In this document: piece after piece, positions 29,422 to 38,383 of the stretch
Position numbering within the stretch: position 1 is the first letter of the stretch
Layout of the letters: the number at the start of each line of letters is the position of its first letter
Origin: Niveispirillum cyanobacteriorum
GTDB lineage: Bacteria > Pseudomonadota > Alphaproteobacteria > Azospirillales > Azospirillaceae
Assembly: GCF_002868735.1 (NCBI RefSeq)
Contig: NZ_CP025611.1
Span: 124,001 to 188,000, forward strand
DNA: 64,000 nt
Reading direction: 5' to 3'
The notes under the pieces: generated by a model
What the model was told of the DNA's origin: nothing
The model's database searches: none
The model's input: only the letters and a program-made list of their open reading frames with translations
Position numbers and translations under genes: made by a program

Positions 29422-29886
29422 TTACAGACCCTGAACCGCCTTCAGCACGGCATCGACATGGCCCGGTACCTTCACCTTGCGCCATTCGGCGCGCAGGATA
29501 CCATCCTTGTCGATCACGAAGGTGGAGCGTTCGATGCCCATATACTTCTTGCCGTACATGTTCTTTTCCTGCCAGGCGCCATAACGCTCCGTCACATCGC
29601 TGTCGGCATCGGAGGCCAGGATGAAGGGCAGCTTGTACTTGGCCTTGAACTTGTCGTGGCTGGCCACGCTGTCCTTGGAGATGCCGACAATGGTGGCATC
29701 CAGCTTTTCGAAATGTGGCAGCTGCTCGCCGAACCCGCAGGCCTGGGTGGTGCAGCCGGACGTGTCATCCTTGGGATAGAAATAGACCACCACATTCTTG
29801 CCCTTCAGGGCCGACAGGGTGACGCTGCCATTGCCATCGGTAGGCAGGGTGAAATCGGGGGCCGGCTGGCCGATCGCGATGGTCAT
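29422..29886 (-). CDS. bcp: thiol peroxidase, Bcp/PrxQ type
   Basis: The 154-residue peroxiredoxin reduces hydroperoxides with thioredoxin as reductant. The peroxidatic cysteine Cys45 and resolving cysteine Cys50 lie in the typical SGCTTQACGF five-residue spacing of the PrxQ/Bcp group, preceded by YFYPKDDT. It has no signal peptide, so it is cytoplasmic. It is transcribed alone, divergent from the DinB gene. The start MTIAIGQPAPDF matches family members. Confidence 0.96.
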   Translation of the reverse strand: MTIAIGQPAPDFTLPTDGNGSVTLSALKGKNVVVYFYPKDDTSGCTTQACGFGEQLPHFEKLDATIVGISKDSVASHDKFKAKYKLPFILASDADSDVTERYGAWQEKNMYGKKYMGIERSTFVIDKDGILRAEWRKVKVPGHVDAVLKAVQGL

Positions 29887-29979
29887 CTTAGGGTTCCTTT
29901 GGGGAATAATGGTCTATAGACAAGGATTTAGGTGCGGCGCGACAGAGTCAACCCGCTGCATGGCAAAGAGGATGCAGGC

Positions 29980-30519
29980 ATGATCAGCGTGGATTACGTG
30001 CGTACCATGGCCGCCTATGGCCATTGGATGAACAGCCGCATGATGGAGGCCTGCGCCGCCATTCCGGCGGTGGACCGGTCGCGCGATATGGGAGCCTTCT
30101 TCAAGTCACTGCACGGCACGCTGGACCATATCCTGTGGGCCGACATGATCTGGCTCAGCCGGTTTGAGGGCACGGCACCGCCCGTGGCCAAGGGGACGGA
30201 TCTGTTCCGTCCCGATTGGGATGAACTGGTGGCCGACCGTGCGCTGGCTGACGCCCGCATTACGGACTGGGCGGTGGGCGTGACGCCGGAATGGCTGTCG
30301 GCGCCCTTGTCCTATGTCACTAAGTTCAATCCCCACCGCTGGACCCTGCCGGCCTGGGTCCCGGTGACGCATTTCTTCAACCATGGTACCCACCATCGCG
30401 GGCAGGCGACGACCTTGATGATGCAACTGGGTGTCGATCCGGGCGTCACGGACCTTCCGGTCCTGCCTGGTATTTTCGATGGCTCGCTGGGGATGGAGGC
30501 GAGCAAGGTGCCGGTTTAG
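29980..30519 (+). CDS. DinB-family protein
   Basis: A 179-residue four-helix-bundle protein of the DinB/YfiT superfamily. Three conserved His metal ligands are visible: His50 (HGTLDHILWAD) and the C-terminal NHGTHHRGQ with His135 and His139. Members act as metal-dependent thiol transferases (for example bacillithiol or mycothiol transferases) or DNA-damage-linked proteins; the thiol cofactor here is unknown. GAGGA precedes the ATG at 29980. It is followed by an intergenic repeat copy and stands alone. Confidence 0.9.
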   Translation: MISVDYVRTMAAYGHWMNSRMMEACAAIPAVDRSRDMGAFFKSLHGTLDHILWADMIWLSRFEGTAPPVAKGTDLFRPDWDELVADRALADARITDWAVGVTPEWLSAPLSYVTKFNPHRWTLPAWVPVTHFFNHGTHHRGQATTLMMQLGVDPGVTDLPVLPGIFDGSLGMEASKVPV

Positions 30520-30540
30520 AGCGGCATGAAAGCCGCTCGG

Positions 30541-30610
30541 GCGGCGACTGCCGCCGCGCCGCTCATGCGGCGTGAAGCCAAACCGCCGGACGGCGGTGCC
30601 GGCGTTTGAG
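30541..30610. repeat. intergenic palindromic repeat, copy B
   Basis: Partner of 9471-9555. It starts 22 bases after the DinB stop. The ordered blocks are GCGGCGACTGCCGCCGCGC, TGCGGCGTGAAGCCAA, the stem-loop CCGCC-GGAC-GGCGG and GGCGTTTGAG. A small hairpin (GAGCGGC/GCCGCTC, 30519-30538) precedes it. Confidence 0.5.
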
Positions 30611-30623
30611 GCGCATGTAAAAG

Positions 30624-31349
30624 CTAGACCTGATCGCCCAAGACCTGCCGGCAGAACCGCACCGTGATCGGCTTCTTCGCGGCCAAGGCGGCATGGTCGA
30701 GCGTCGCCACCACGCGGCGGGCATTGGCGAAGCTGCGTTCGGTGCGGGTCATCAACCAGTCGATGACATCCTCCCCCACCCGGATCTGCCGGTCGGCGAA
30801 CAGCTTCACCAGCACGGCCATCAACAGGGCATCGTCGGGAGCGGCCATGCCCACCGCCGGTGCCGCCAGCAGGCGGGAACGCAGGTCGGGCAACCGGATC
30901 AGCCAGTTGATGGGCGCATTTTCCGCTAGCAGCAGCAGATGCCCGCCTATCTCCTTGGCCAGATTGTAAAGATGGAACAGGGACCGTTCGAGCGCGGGGT
31001 CGCCCGCCACCCCCTGCGCCCCGTCCAGAACGGCGGTCCGCATGGGGCGCAGCAGGTCGGGCAGCTCTGCCTCGTCCCGCAGGTCATCGACAGACAGAAG
31101 GTTACCGCGTGCGCGGGCGCGCCAGATCTGGGCCAGATGGCTTTTCCCGCAACCCGCCGGACCGAACAGGACCAGGGCTGGGGCGGGCCATTCTGGCCAG
31201 GCGTCCAGCCAAGCCACCGCGTCCTGATTGCCCGGTGCCACCAGGAAATCATCCTCCCCCATGGCCGACCGATGGCCCAGGTCCAGCGGGATCTGCCGCG
31301 TGGATAGCAGGGATGGCGGATTGGATGGCGGTTGGGGGGGCGTGGTCAT
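30624..31349 (-). CDS. hdaA: HdaA-type regulatory inactivator of DnaA
   Basis: A 241-residue AAA+ protein of the Hda/HdaA group, which binds the sliding clamp and stimulates ATP hydrolysis by DnaA so that replication starts once per cycle. The clamp-binding motif QIPLDLG lies near the N-terminus (about 19-25). Walker A is FGPAGCGKSHL, the Walker B position has TAVLDGAQG, and the sensor-2-like arginine is in ERSFANARRVV. Start 31349 is set by AGGAGGGG upstream; the frame opens 56 codons earlier, which is not plausible. It is downstream of the AI-2E permease, 46 bases away, in the same direction. Confidence 0.92.
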   Translation of the reverse strand: MTTPPQPPSNPPSLLSTRQIPLDLGHRSAMGEDDFLVAPGNQDAVAWLDAWPEWPAPALVLFGPAGCGKSHLAQIWRARARGNLLSVDDLRDEAELPDLLRPMRTAVLDGAQGVAGDPALERSLFHLYNLAKEIGGHLLLLAENAPINWLIRLPDLRSRLLAAPAVGMAAPDDALLMAVLVKLFADRQIRVGEDVIDWLMTRTERSFANARRVVATLDHAALAAKKPITVRFCRQVLGDQV

Positions 31350-31395
31350 GGCAAGAGCCCCTCCTTCTGCGCGGGCTGGAAAACATGAAAGCGTG

Positions 31396-32565
31396 TCAGG
31401 GCTTGGGCGGCAGGTCGGCGACGCCGTCACCCCGTTCCGCCCCTTCGGCTGCCGGATGGGATAGCAGCGGGTCGGGGGGCAAGTCGAGGGCTGTCGCCTC
31501 CACCGTGTCGAACCCACGGTAGAGGCTGCTCTGCATATATTGCTGCAAACAGAACCGGGTCAGTACGCCGATGACGGCGGCAACGGGTACCGCCAGCAGC
31601 ACGCCGACAAAGCCGAACAAGGCCCCGCCGGCCAGCAGTGCGAACATGACCCAGACGGGATGCAGCCCCACCTTGTCGCCCACCAACTTGGGCGTCAGGA
31701 TGTTGCCTTCCACGGCTTGGCCGAAGAAGAAGATGCCGGCGATCAGGCCGACCCGCCAGAATTCGTCGAACTGGAAAAGGGCCAGGCCGACACTGGCCAC
31801 GAATCCGACCAGCGATCCGACAAACGGGATGAAGGACAGAAGGCCCGTGATCAGCCCGATCACCAGCCCGAAATCCAGCCCCGCTGCTGTCAGGGCCACG
31901 GCATAGAAAACGCCCAGGCAAAGGCAGACGGTGGCCTGACCGCGCACGAATCCGGCCAGCGTCGTATCGACCTCGCGCGCCTGCTCCCGGATGGTGGTGG
32001 CATAGGGGCGGGGTAGCCAGCCATCTATTGTCGCCACCATCCGGTCCCAGTCGCGTAGCAGATAGAAGGCCACGATGGGCGTGATGAAGATGACGGACAG
32101 GATGTCGATGATGGCGACACTGCTGGTCAGGATGTTGCGCAGAACGTCAGCGGTCCAGCCGACAGCCGTTCCGGCGTAGTTGCCGGCGGCTTCGCGCAGT
32201 TGCTTCGCCTCTGCCGCCGGCAGGCGGCGCAACCAGCGCTGGATTTCGGGGACCAGTTCCTTCTTGGCCCAGGCGATCCATTCGGGCGCCACCTCCACCA
32301 ACTGTACGACCTGTGCCTGCAACAGTGGCGCCAGCAGCAGCAGGGCCAGGATGGCTGCCAGCAGAAATCCCAGCAGCACAATCGTCGTGGCGGCCCAGCG
32401 CGGCATGCCGCGCGCCTCCAATTTGTCAGCGACGGGGTCCAGCAGATAGGCGACCGCCATCCCCGCCACGAACGGCGCCAGCATGGAACGCAGCAGCCAG
32501 ACGACGGCGATGAAGCCGACAAAGCCCCAGAGCCAGAATTTCCACTGTCGATTGGCCCGCATCAT
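31396..32565 (-). CDS. AI-2E/PerM-family transporter
   Basis: A 389-residue membrane protein with about eight helices and the family's central motif FIPFVGSLVGFVAS, followed by GQAVEGNILTPKLVGDKVGLHPVWV and a hydrophobic LLAVPVAAVIGVL. Members have been proposed as AI-2 exporters or Na+/H+ antiporters, but the substrate is mostly unknown; the alphaproteobacterial gene is conserved next to hdaA. Its start MMRAN overlaps the upstream stop by ATGA, so it is coupled to the phosphatidyltransferase-like gene. The C-terminal tail after about 355 is Pro/Glu-rich and not membrane-embedded. Confidence 0.92.
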   Translation of the reverse strand: MMRANRQWKFWLWGFVGFIAVVWLLRSMLAPFVAGMAVAYLLDPVADKLEARGMPRWAATTIVLLGFLLAAILALLLLAPLLQAQVVQLVEVAPEWIAWAKKELVPEIQRWLRRLPAAEAKQLREAAGNYAGTAVGWTADVLRNILTSSVAIIDILSVIFITPIVAFYLLRDWDRMVATIDGWLPRPYATTIREQAREVDTTLAGFVRGQATVCLCLGVFYAVALTAAGLDFGLVIGLITGLLSFIPFVGSLVGFVASVGLALFQFDEFWRVGLIAGIFFFGQAVEGNILTPKLVGDKVGLHPVWVMFALLAGGALFGFVGVLLAVPVAAVIGVLTRFCLQQYMQSSLYRGFDTVEATALDLPPDPLLSHPAAEGAERGDGVADLPPKP

Positions 32566-33179
32566 GCGCCCTTGCCCGGATCGTCGTTCAGGAATTCATC
32601 CTCCGGCTTCGGCCGGCTGACGAAGGCCAGTACCAGCGAGGCCAGCGTCAGACCGACCACCACCAGTTCCGCCGGCAGGATGAACAGATCGACCCCGAAT
32701 CCAGGTCCCTGGATCAGCAGGAACAGGATGGCCAGCGCGTCCATGGCCACGATGTTGATATGAAACAGCCAGCGAGGCTCGCGAATCCAGGGCTCGTTCC
32801 CCGCCGTTTCCGGCAGCTTCTGCCCCAGCGCCAGCACCAGTTCCCGCAGCAGCACGGGGATCAGCACCCAGAGCGGCAACAGGCCATTATAGGCAAGCGC
32901 GGTCAGGGCCAAAAGCGGCAGCAACCGGTCGGCGAACCCGTCCAGAACCCCGCCCAGCCTTGTGCGCGTCTTGAACAGCAGAGCCGCGGACCCTTCCAGC
33001 AGGGCGCCCAGGGCGGCCAGCACGAACAGCCAGAAGGCCCAGGCATAATGGCCGCTATAGATCAGCCAGCCGATCAGCAGGGCTGACAGCAGCCGCCCGG
33101 CGGTGATGCCCATCGTGATGCGGCGTAACCGTTCCAGGGTGGGATCGGTGGCTGTGGTTTCGGGCGCAAGATCGCTCAT
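32562..33179 (-). CDS. CDP-alcohol phosphatidyltransferase-like protein, altered motif
   Basis: A 205-residue, roughly six-helix membrane protein matching the CDP-alcohol phosphatidyltransferase layout (PgsA/PssA-like). The usual signature is D-x2-D-G-x2-A-R-x8-G-x3-D-x3-D. Here the second half is intact (RLGGVLDGFAD: G, D, D), but the first half reads LLEGSAAL, so the first Asp is replaced by Ala, the second by Glu and the Arg by Leu. These residues normally bind the catalytic metals, so activity may be lost or altered. It sits between DUF2066 and the AI-2E gene in a tight minus-strand run; GAGG precedes the start. Confidence 0.8.
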   Translation of the reverse strand: MSDLAPETTATDPTLERLRRITMGITAGRLLSALLIGWLIYSGHYAWAFWLFVLAALGALLEGSAALLFKTRTRLGGVLDGFADRLLPLLALTALAYNGLLPLWVLIPVLLRELVLALGQKLPETAGNEPWIREPRWLFHINIVAMDALAILFLLIQGPGFGVDLFILPAELVVVGLTLASLVLAFVSRPKPEDEFLNDDPGKGA

Positions 33180-33315
33180 CGGGCCTCAACTCCGCCGTTG
33201 GTTATGTTCAGACGTTCCCGTCTTGAACACGTGGCAAACCAAAAGGGTCACATGCCCGGCAGTATGAGGGTTTTCGAAAGGATAACAATGGTCTGGTGGG
33301 GGCTGATGGAACCGC

Positions 33316-34422
33316 TCACCGCGCGCTGCGCAGGACCGGCCCGTCGGCCCCATCTTCCAGCACCAGATCGCGCTGGGCCAGTGCGGTGCGCAACTGGCCG
33401 ATATCGCCAGCATGGCGCAGGTCCAGGACGGCGCCGGTGCGCGACAGGCTGGTGATATTGGTCTGTGTGATAGTGCTGATGCTGGCCAGACGTTTGCGGA
33501 TGGACAACCACGCGGCCTGATCGGCAAAGCGGGCCGTCAGCTTCAGGTCCGACAGGGCCCCGGCGGCGATCTGCGTGGCGGCGGTCCAGCGTTCCTCGAA
33601 CCGGTGGGTCACGCTTTCCACGGCCGCGCGCAGGGTGGGACTCACCACCTCGGTCGTATCCGCAGGCAGGGGTGATTGCGTCAGGGTGAAGCTTTCCCCA
33701 CTGCCTGTGGCAGGATGCAGGGCAACCGTCACCGTCAGGCCTGCTTCTGGCGTGCCGCTGGCCACCACCACGGCGACATCACCGGCACCGTAGCGGTCGG
33801 CGATACGGCGCAGCGCGGTGGCGTCACCGGTCAGGGCCTGTTCCACACCGATATCGCTGACATCCGCTGCCTCCCCGAACGGTACGGTCACGGGCACCAG
33901 ACCGCCCTGACGCGGGGCCAGATCGGCCCAGGCTTGCCGCCACGCCGTGCCCGCCTGCCACAGGACTGGCGTGCCGCCCGTCTGATCAATGGGCAGGACC
34001 AGGGTTGGCTTCGACCGCACCTCGGCATAGGCGACATTGTTGGCACGCAGGTAATTGCGCAGGGCGGCGGCGTTGAAACGGATGGCCAGCTTGCCGACAT
34101 AACGGGTGGCGGATGTCCGCTCCTCCTGGATCTCAAAGCTCTGCACCATGCGTTCGATCACGTCGGATGGAACGGGGGGTAGGGCGGTGCGAGCACCATC
34201 CACCGTCAGCCGGTCGAACATCAGGTCGAAGGCCTTGCGTTGCGCCTCCCGCACGCCTTGGTCCCGGGCGGCATTGGCATTGCCGGACGAGATATCGACG
34301 CCCACATCGCGCACCGTGAACAGGTCGTCCACCGCCTGACCAGAGGCTGGCAGCGCCAGACCCAGGGCCATCAGGGCGACAGACAGGCTTTTGCGCAGGG
34401 CGGGGGTGCGGATGACCGGCAT
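33316..34422 (-). CDS. DUF2066 family exported protein
   Basis: The 368-residue protein begins with a signal peptide ([19 protein letters not shown]) and then the DUF2066 pattern ([41 protein letters not shown]). It continues with repeated alpha/beta segments to the C-terminus. Family members are periplasmic proteins of unknown function, widespread in proteobacteria near purM. The start [12 protein letters not shown] at 34422 was chosen because the signal peptide begins there; the frame runs on 186 codons antisense to purM and is not real coding. It is divergent from purM across 111 bases, which probably holds both promoters. Confidence 0.85.
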   Translation of the reverse strand: MPVIRTPALRKSLSVALMALGLALPASGQAVDDLFTVRDVGVDISSGNANAARDQGVREAQRKAFDLMFDRLTVDGARTALPPVPSDVIERMVQSFEIQEERTSATRYVGKLAIRFNAAALRNYLRANNVAYAEVRSKPTLVLPIDQTGGTPVLWQAGTAWRQAWADLAPRQGGLVPVTVPFGEAADVSDIGVEQALTGDATALRRIADRYGAGDVAVVVASGTPEAGLTVTVALHPATGSGESFTLTQSPLPADTTEVVSPTLRAAVESVTHRFEERWTAATQIAAGALSDLKLTARFADQAAWLSIRKRLASISTITQTNITSLSRTGAVLDLRHAGDIGQLRTALAQRDLVLEDGADGPVLRSAR

Positions 34423-34533
34423 TGCCTTGAATTCCGATGTTGCTATGTTCGGCGCCAAATCCGGGGTGCGGCAGGCCACCATGGGCTTTCTACCCCACCC
34501 CGGCACCGTTACGCCAGCAGTGAGGGCCAGGGC

Positions 34534-35592
34534 ATGAGCAGCTATTCCTACCGGGATGCGGGTGTCGATATCGATGCGGGCAACGCACTGGTCGATGCGA
34601 TCAAGCCGCTGGCCAAGTCCACGGCTCGTTCCGGCTCCGATGCGGGCCTGGGTGGGTTCGGCGCACTGTTCGATCTGCGCGCCGCCGGCTTCCATGATCC
34701 GCTGCTGGTTTCCACCACTGACGGCGTGGGCACCAAGCTGAAGGTCGCCATCGACGCCAACAAGCATGACACGGTCGGTATCGATCTGGTCGCCATGTGC
34801 GTGAATGATCTGGTGGTGCAGGGCGCCGAACCGCTGCTGTTCCTGGATTACTACGCCACCGGCAAGCTGGACGTGGCCGCCGGCCGCGCCATCGTCGCCG
34901 GCATCGCTGAGGGCTGCCGTCAGGCCGGTTGCGCCCTTGTCGGTGGTGAGACCGCGGAAATGCCTGGCATGTATGCCCATGGCGACTATGATCTGGCCGG
35001 TTTCTCAGTCGGTGCCGTCGAACGTTCGCAGGTGCTGATCGGTGACAAGGTGGCCTCCGGCGATGTGGTGCTGGGCCTGGCCTCGTCGGGCGTGCATTCC
35101 AACGGCTACTCGCTGGTGCGCAAGCTGGTGGGCGTGTCGGGCCTGACCTATGACAGCGCCTGCCCATGGGATGCCTCGCGCAGCCTGGGTGACGCGCTGC
35201 TGACGCCGACCCGCATCTATGTGAAGTCGGTCCTGGCTGCCGTGCGCGCCGGCACCGTCAATGCGCTGGCCCATATCACGGGTGGCGGGTTGATTGAGAA
35301 TATTCCGCGCGTCCTGCCCGATGGCCTGGGCGTGGACCTGGATGCTGCATCCTGGGACCTGCCGCCGGTGTTCAACTGGCTGATGAAGACGGGCAATGTC
35401 GAAGCGTCCGAGATGGCTCGCACCTTTAATTGCGGTATCGGCATGGTTGTCGTCGTGCCTGCCGACAAGGCCGATGAAGCCACGCGCCTCCTGGCCGAAG
35501 GCGGGGAGACTGTGAAGCGTATCGGCACCGTGGTTCCGCGCAGCGGCGACGGCCACCGCGTCGTGATCACGGGGCTGGAGCGCTGGTCGTGA
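34534..35592 (+). CDS. purM: phosphoribosylformylglycinamidine cyclo-ligase
   Basis: PurM closes the ring of FGAM to form AIR, step five of purine synthesis. The 352-residue protein has the AIR-synthase signatures [19 protein letters not shown] and [20 protein letters not shown], and a C-terminal [19 protein letters not shown]. Length is standard. GAGGG precedes the ATG at 34534; the frame opens much earlier but antisense to DUF2066. The stop overlaps the purN GTG start (GTGA), a coupled two-gene operon. Confidence 0.98.
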   Translation: MSSYSYRDAGVDIDAGNALVDAIKPLAKSTARSGSDAGLGGFGALFDLRAAGFHDPLLVSTTDGVGTKLKVAIDANKHDTVGIDLVAMCVNDLVVQGAEPLLFLDYYATGKLDVAAGRAIVAGIAEGCRQAGCALVGGETAEMPGMYAHGDYDLAGFSVGAVERSQVLIGDKVASGDVVLGLASSGVHSNGYSLVRKLVGVSGLTYDSACPWDASRSLGDALLTPTRIYVKSVLAAVRAGTVNALAHITGGGLIENIPRVLPDGLGVDLDAASWDLPPVFNWLMKTGNVEASEMARTFNCGIGMVVVVPADKADEATRLLAEGGETVKRIGTVVPRSGDGHRVVITGLERWS

Positions 35593-36233
35593 GACTGCGT
35601 CTGGGCGTTTTGATCTCGGGCCGGGGCAGCAATCTCCAGGCCCTGATCGACGCTGCCTGTGATCCGGCATATCCGGCGGAGGTGGCGCTTGTCATCTCCA
35701 ACAAGCCGGACGCCGCCGGCTTGGACCGGGCGCGTGCCGCCGGTATCGCCACCCTGGTACTGAAGCCGAAAGACTTTGCCGATAAGGCAGCCCACGAGGC
35801 GGCGATGACGGCGGCGTTGGAAAGGGCCGGCGTCGGTCTGGTCTGCCTCGCCGGTTATATGCGCCTGCTGTCGCCGGTGTTTGTGACGGCGTGGCATGAC
35901 CGCCTGATCAACATCCACCCCTCGCTGCTGCCCGCCTTTCCCGGCCTGGACACACACGCGAAGGCCATCGACACCGGCGTGCGCTTTCACGGCTGCACGG
36001 TGCATTTCGTGCGGGTGGAGATGGATACCGGCCCGATCATCGTGCAGGCCGCTGTGCCCGTCGCCGATGATGACACGCCCGATCGTCTGGCGGCTCGCGT
36101 CCTGACCCAGGAGCACAAGGCCTATCCCTTGGCCGTGCGCCTGATCGCGGAAGGCCGGGTGTCGGTGGAGGGCAACCGCGTGGCGGTGCGGGGTGGGGCC
36201 GTGCCGAATGCGATGATCGCGCCCATCGCCTGA
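35589..36233 (+). CDS. purN: phosphoribosylglycinamide formyltransferase
   Basis: PurN transfers formyl from 10-formyl-THF to GAR, step three of purine synthesis. The 214-residue protein has [18 protein letters not shown] at the N-terminus and the catalytic region [16 protein letters not shown] with Asn and His, followed by the Asp in VEMDTGPII. The GTG start overlaps the purM stop by four bases. It converges on the permease-prefix-like gene, with a hairpin between them. Confidence 0.97.
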   Translation: MRLRLGVLISGRGSNLQALIDAACDPAYPAEVALVISNKPDAAGLDRARAAGIATLVLKPKDFADKAAHEAAMTAALERAGVGLVCLAGYMRLLSPVFVTAWHDRLINIHPSLLPAFPGLDTHAKAIDTGVRFHGCTVHFVRVEMDTGPIIVQAAVPVADDDTPDRLAARVLTQEHKAYPLAVRLIAEGRVSVEGNRVAVRGGAVPNAMIAPIA

Positions 36234-36241
36234 AAACAAGA

Positions 36242-36270
36242 TCGCATGCGCCGGGGGGCGGCGCATGCGA
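36242..36270 (-). terminator. hairpin/terminator after purN and the membrane-protein gene
   Basis: An 11-bp perfect stem TCGCATGCGCC (36242-36252) pairs with 36260-36270, loop GGGGGGC. On the minus strand the sequence after it is T-rich (TCTTGTTTTC). It lies between two convergent genes and may act on both. Confidence 0.65.
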
Positions 36271-36292
36271 CAAGGCAGTCCGATGGTGCTTA

Positions 36293-37360
36293 TCAGGCCG
36301 GAACGGCGGCCAGGTTATTAAGCTTCAAATGGATGGCCAGGCGTCGGTCGCGGTGCAGCCGTTCGATCAGATAGCCCAGCAGGAAGATGGCAGCGATACC
36401 GCCGGCGATGCGCAGGGGCTGTTCCTTTGACACGCCATACATCACCAAATTGGTCATCAGCCCGGCGAACAGCGGCACGAACCAGAACCACCACATCAGG
36501 CGGCGCTGACGGCTTTGCCGGTTCAGTTCCGTTTCATAAAGGGCGCGCACGGTGGTGCTGTCTGCATCCAGCGGGGCTGGTCGGGCGGCACCGCGCAGCG
36601 CCAGATAGACCAGGATGCAGGCATAACCGGTCAGAAAGCTCCAGCCCAGAGGGGCGACCGGCGGCTGAAACCGTGCCAGGAAGTAGCCCGACACGCCGAT
36701 GATCATGGCCAGTGCGGCCATTTCGGCCCGGTTGCGCACGCGGGTGCGCTGCACGAACTGATTGTAATCGGTGAACAAGGGCTGGGCGGGTTTGCGCCGT
36801 ACCGCGTCGGGATTTTCCATCGCGCCCAAGGTCCAGAGGATCGGGAAGGACAGGCAGGCCAGTACGATCAGTGAGCGCGACAGCGCCCAGCCCGGATCAA
36901 GGTGGCCGGCGGCGATCAGCATATGCATGACCGTCTGTTGCGCCACCACGCACAGGGCCGCCGTGATGGCATCGAAAAGGCCCTGACGCACCGGGTTGTC
37001 ATCACTGCGATAGATGTTCCGCAACAGCAACCCGACCATGGCCAGTCCCATGGGCAGTGCGGCGCAGGCGGCATTGGTCACGGCCCTATCGGGGCGGTCC
37101 AGTTCGAACCCGCCCAGGCAGGCGAACAGGATGAACAGCTGCAACCCGATCACCGGTAGCCGTGATGCCCGGCGCGCCTGTTCGGCTACCAGCGGCGGCA
37201 CGGAGCGTAACCCCTCGGCGGCCAATTGCCCCGGCGAACGGCAGCTTTCCGCCAGATCGCCCATCACCGCCTCCCGCGAGGCGGGCGGCAGCACCATCTG
37301 GATCAGGCGGCCCACCAATCCCGGTGCGGGATTGCTTACGCGATCGCGCTGTCTTTCCAT
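36293..37360 (-). CDS. membrane protein with permease-prefix-like N-terminus
   Basis: The 355-residue protein starts with a short cytosolic segment LVGRLIQMVLPPASREAVMGDLAES. This resembles the permease prefix domain found in proteins encoded next to PadR regulators, such as DUF2891/ABC-like or macrolide-type permeases. It is followed by about eight to nine hydrophobic helices and a charged cytosolic loop. I do not recognise a transport core such as FtsX, so the function is unknown. The start at 37360 has GGGGA upstream; an ATG five codons earlier is possible. Its start lies inside the 3' end of the padR gene, 25 bases of overlap, so the two genes are co-transcribed and coupled. Confidence 0.72.
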   Translation of the reverse strand: MERQRDRVSNPAPGLVGRLIQMVLPPASREAVMGDLAESCRSPGQLAAEGLRSVPPLVAEQARRASRLPVIGLQLFILFACLGGFELDRPDRAVTNAACAALPMGLAMVGLLLRNIYRSDDNPVRQGLFDAITAALCVVAQQTVMHMLIAAGHLDPGWALSRSLIVLACLSFPILWTLGAMENPDAVRRKPAQPLFTDYNQFVQRTRVRNRAEMAALAMIIGVSGYFLARFQPPVAPLGWSFLTGYACILVYLALRGAARPAPLDADSTTVRALYETELNRQSRQRRLMWWFWFVPLFAGLMTNLVMYGVSKEQPLRIAGGIAAIFLLGYLIERLHRDRRLAIHLKLNNLAAVPA

Positions 37361-37701
37361 ATCCCCACTCCCCATTGCTGTTCGATAGCATCGCAGATGC
37401 GTTTGGCGGTCGCCGCCGCGTCCCGCAGAGCCATTTCCCCCGAAACTTCAAGCCGGAAGCAGCGTTTGGCCCGTCCGCCCCTTTCCGGTGTGGGATCGGT
37501 CATCCAGGAGGTGACCAGCCCCTTATCCTCCATCCGGTCCAAGGTGGCGTAGACGGCGCCCAACGCCACCTTCCGTGGTCGCGACAGCTCTTCCACCTTG
37601 GCGTGGATGGTCACGCCATAGGCGCTGTCCCCCAGTGACAGCACGGCTGTCAGCACAACCTGCTCAAACTGTCCAAGGGTGGCGTTCGCGACCGCTTTCA
37701 T
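37336..37701 (-). CDS. PadR-family transcriptional regulator
   Basis: A 121-residue PadR-like winged-helix repressor. The N-terminal domain has LGQFEQVVLTAVLSLGDSAYGVTIHAKVEE and the winged helix VALGAVYATLDRMEDKGLVTSW; a short dimerisation helix follows. The start at 37701 has AGGG upstream; an in-frame ATG ten codons earlier would overlap the putative operator. Two CATAC..TGTA(T)G-like sequences lie just upstream (37706-37740), compatible with autorepression. PadR regulators often control an adjacent membrane protein gene, as here, where the downstream gene overlaps it. Confidence 0.93.
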   Translation of the reverse strand: MKAVANATLGQFEQVVLTAVLSLGDSAYGVTIHAKVEELSRPRKVALGAVYATLDRMEDKGLVTSWMTDPTPERGGRAKRCFRLEVSGEMALRDAAATAKRICDAIEQQWGVGIWKDSAIA

Positions 37702-37705
37702 AATC

Positions 37706-37740
37706 CATACCCTGTATGAGTTATGTTGCATACGGTGTAG
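37706..37740. promoter_or_regulatory. putative PadR operator, two half-related sites
   Basis: CATACCCTGTATG (37706-37718, an inverted repeat CATAC-N3-GTATG) and CATACGGTGTAG (37729-37740) lie immediately upstream of padR, 23 bases apart. The position and similarity suggest operator sites for PadR. Not demonstrated. Confidence 0.5.
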
Positions 37741-37828
37741 GAGAAATGGTTGGGCGTCAAGGGCGATTGTGTGGCGTTCGACGGCATGTCATTGCGTGCT
37801 GATTATTGACTGCTGCTTGTCGCGTGCC

Positions 37829-38290
37829 ATGCCCATCCGCCCCGCCACCGCCGCCGATCTGCCCTTTATCCATAGCCTCGCCCCGCGTCTGGCCGGGGCT
37901 GCCGACCTGTCCTGGCGCAGCGGTGACGAGGTGATGCGGTTTCAACGCTGTTTCATGCATGAGACGCTGGAGGCACCCAAGCCGGGAGCCGTGACTTTCA
38001 TCGCCGAGGATGAAAGCGGCGTACTGTTAGGATTCGTGCATGCCGAGCCGATGCTGGACATCTTCACCGACCAGATCGCCGCCTATATCCCGCTGCTGGC
38101 CGTGACCGAAGCGGCGGAGGGGCAGGGGACGGCCAAGGCCCTGATGGCGGCGGTGGAGGCGTGGGCCAAGGGCCAGGGCTATGCGTCCCTGTCACTGGAT
38201 GTCTTTGCAAGTAATGCGCGCGGCCGCGCCTTCTATGCGCGCCAGGGCTATGGGGAGGAGACGCTGCGGCTGGTGAAGGACATTCGGTAG
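37829..38290 (+). CDS. GNAT-family acetyltransferase
   Basis: The 153-residue protein shows the GNAT acetyl-CoA fold. It begins IRPATAADLPFIHSLAPRLA, has the acetyl-CoA pyrophosphate loop region in VTEAAEGQGTAKALMAAVEAWA (normally Q/R-x-x-G-x-G/A), and ends with LDVFASNARGRAFYARQGYGEE. The acyl acceptor cannot be inferred. The start at 37829 agrees with the family although no strong ribosome-binding site is visible. It is divergent from padR across 127 bases and stands alone. Confidence 0.9.
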   Translation: MPIRPATAADLPFIHSLAPRLAGAADLSWRSGDEVMRFQRCFMHETLEAPKPGAVTFIAEDESGVLLGFVHAEPMLDIFTDQIAAYIPLLAVTEAAEGQGTAKALMAAVEAWAKGQGYASLSLDVFASNARGRAFYARQGYGEETLRLVKDIR

Positions 38291-38313
38291 CACCCCCAAC
38301 CGTTCGAGAACCC

Positions 38314-38342
38314 TTGTCAACCGCCCCACCAACCCTTACACA
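38314..38342 (+). promoter_or_regulatory. possible sigma-70-type promoter
   Basis: TTGTCA (38314-38319) and TACACA (38337-38342) are spaced 17 bases, upstream of the 74-residue gene. Only four to five of six consensus bases match in each box. Confidence 0.35.
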
Positions 38343-38383
38343 ATCGGCCAGAATTCCATCGTCTCGTTCCGGGGGAGAAGAAT

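Noticed and set aside
33316-34980. Extension of the DUF2066 frame to 554 codons
   Set aside because: The upstream part is antisense to purM; the signal peptide fixes the start near 34422.
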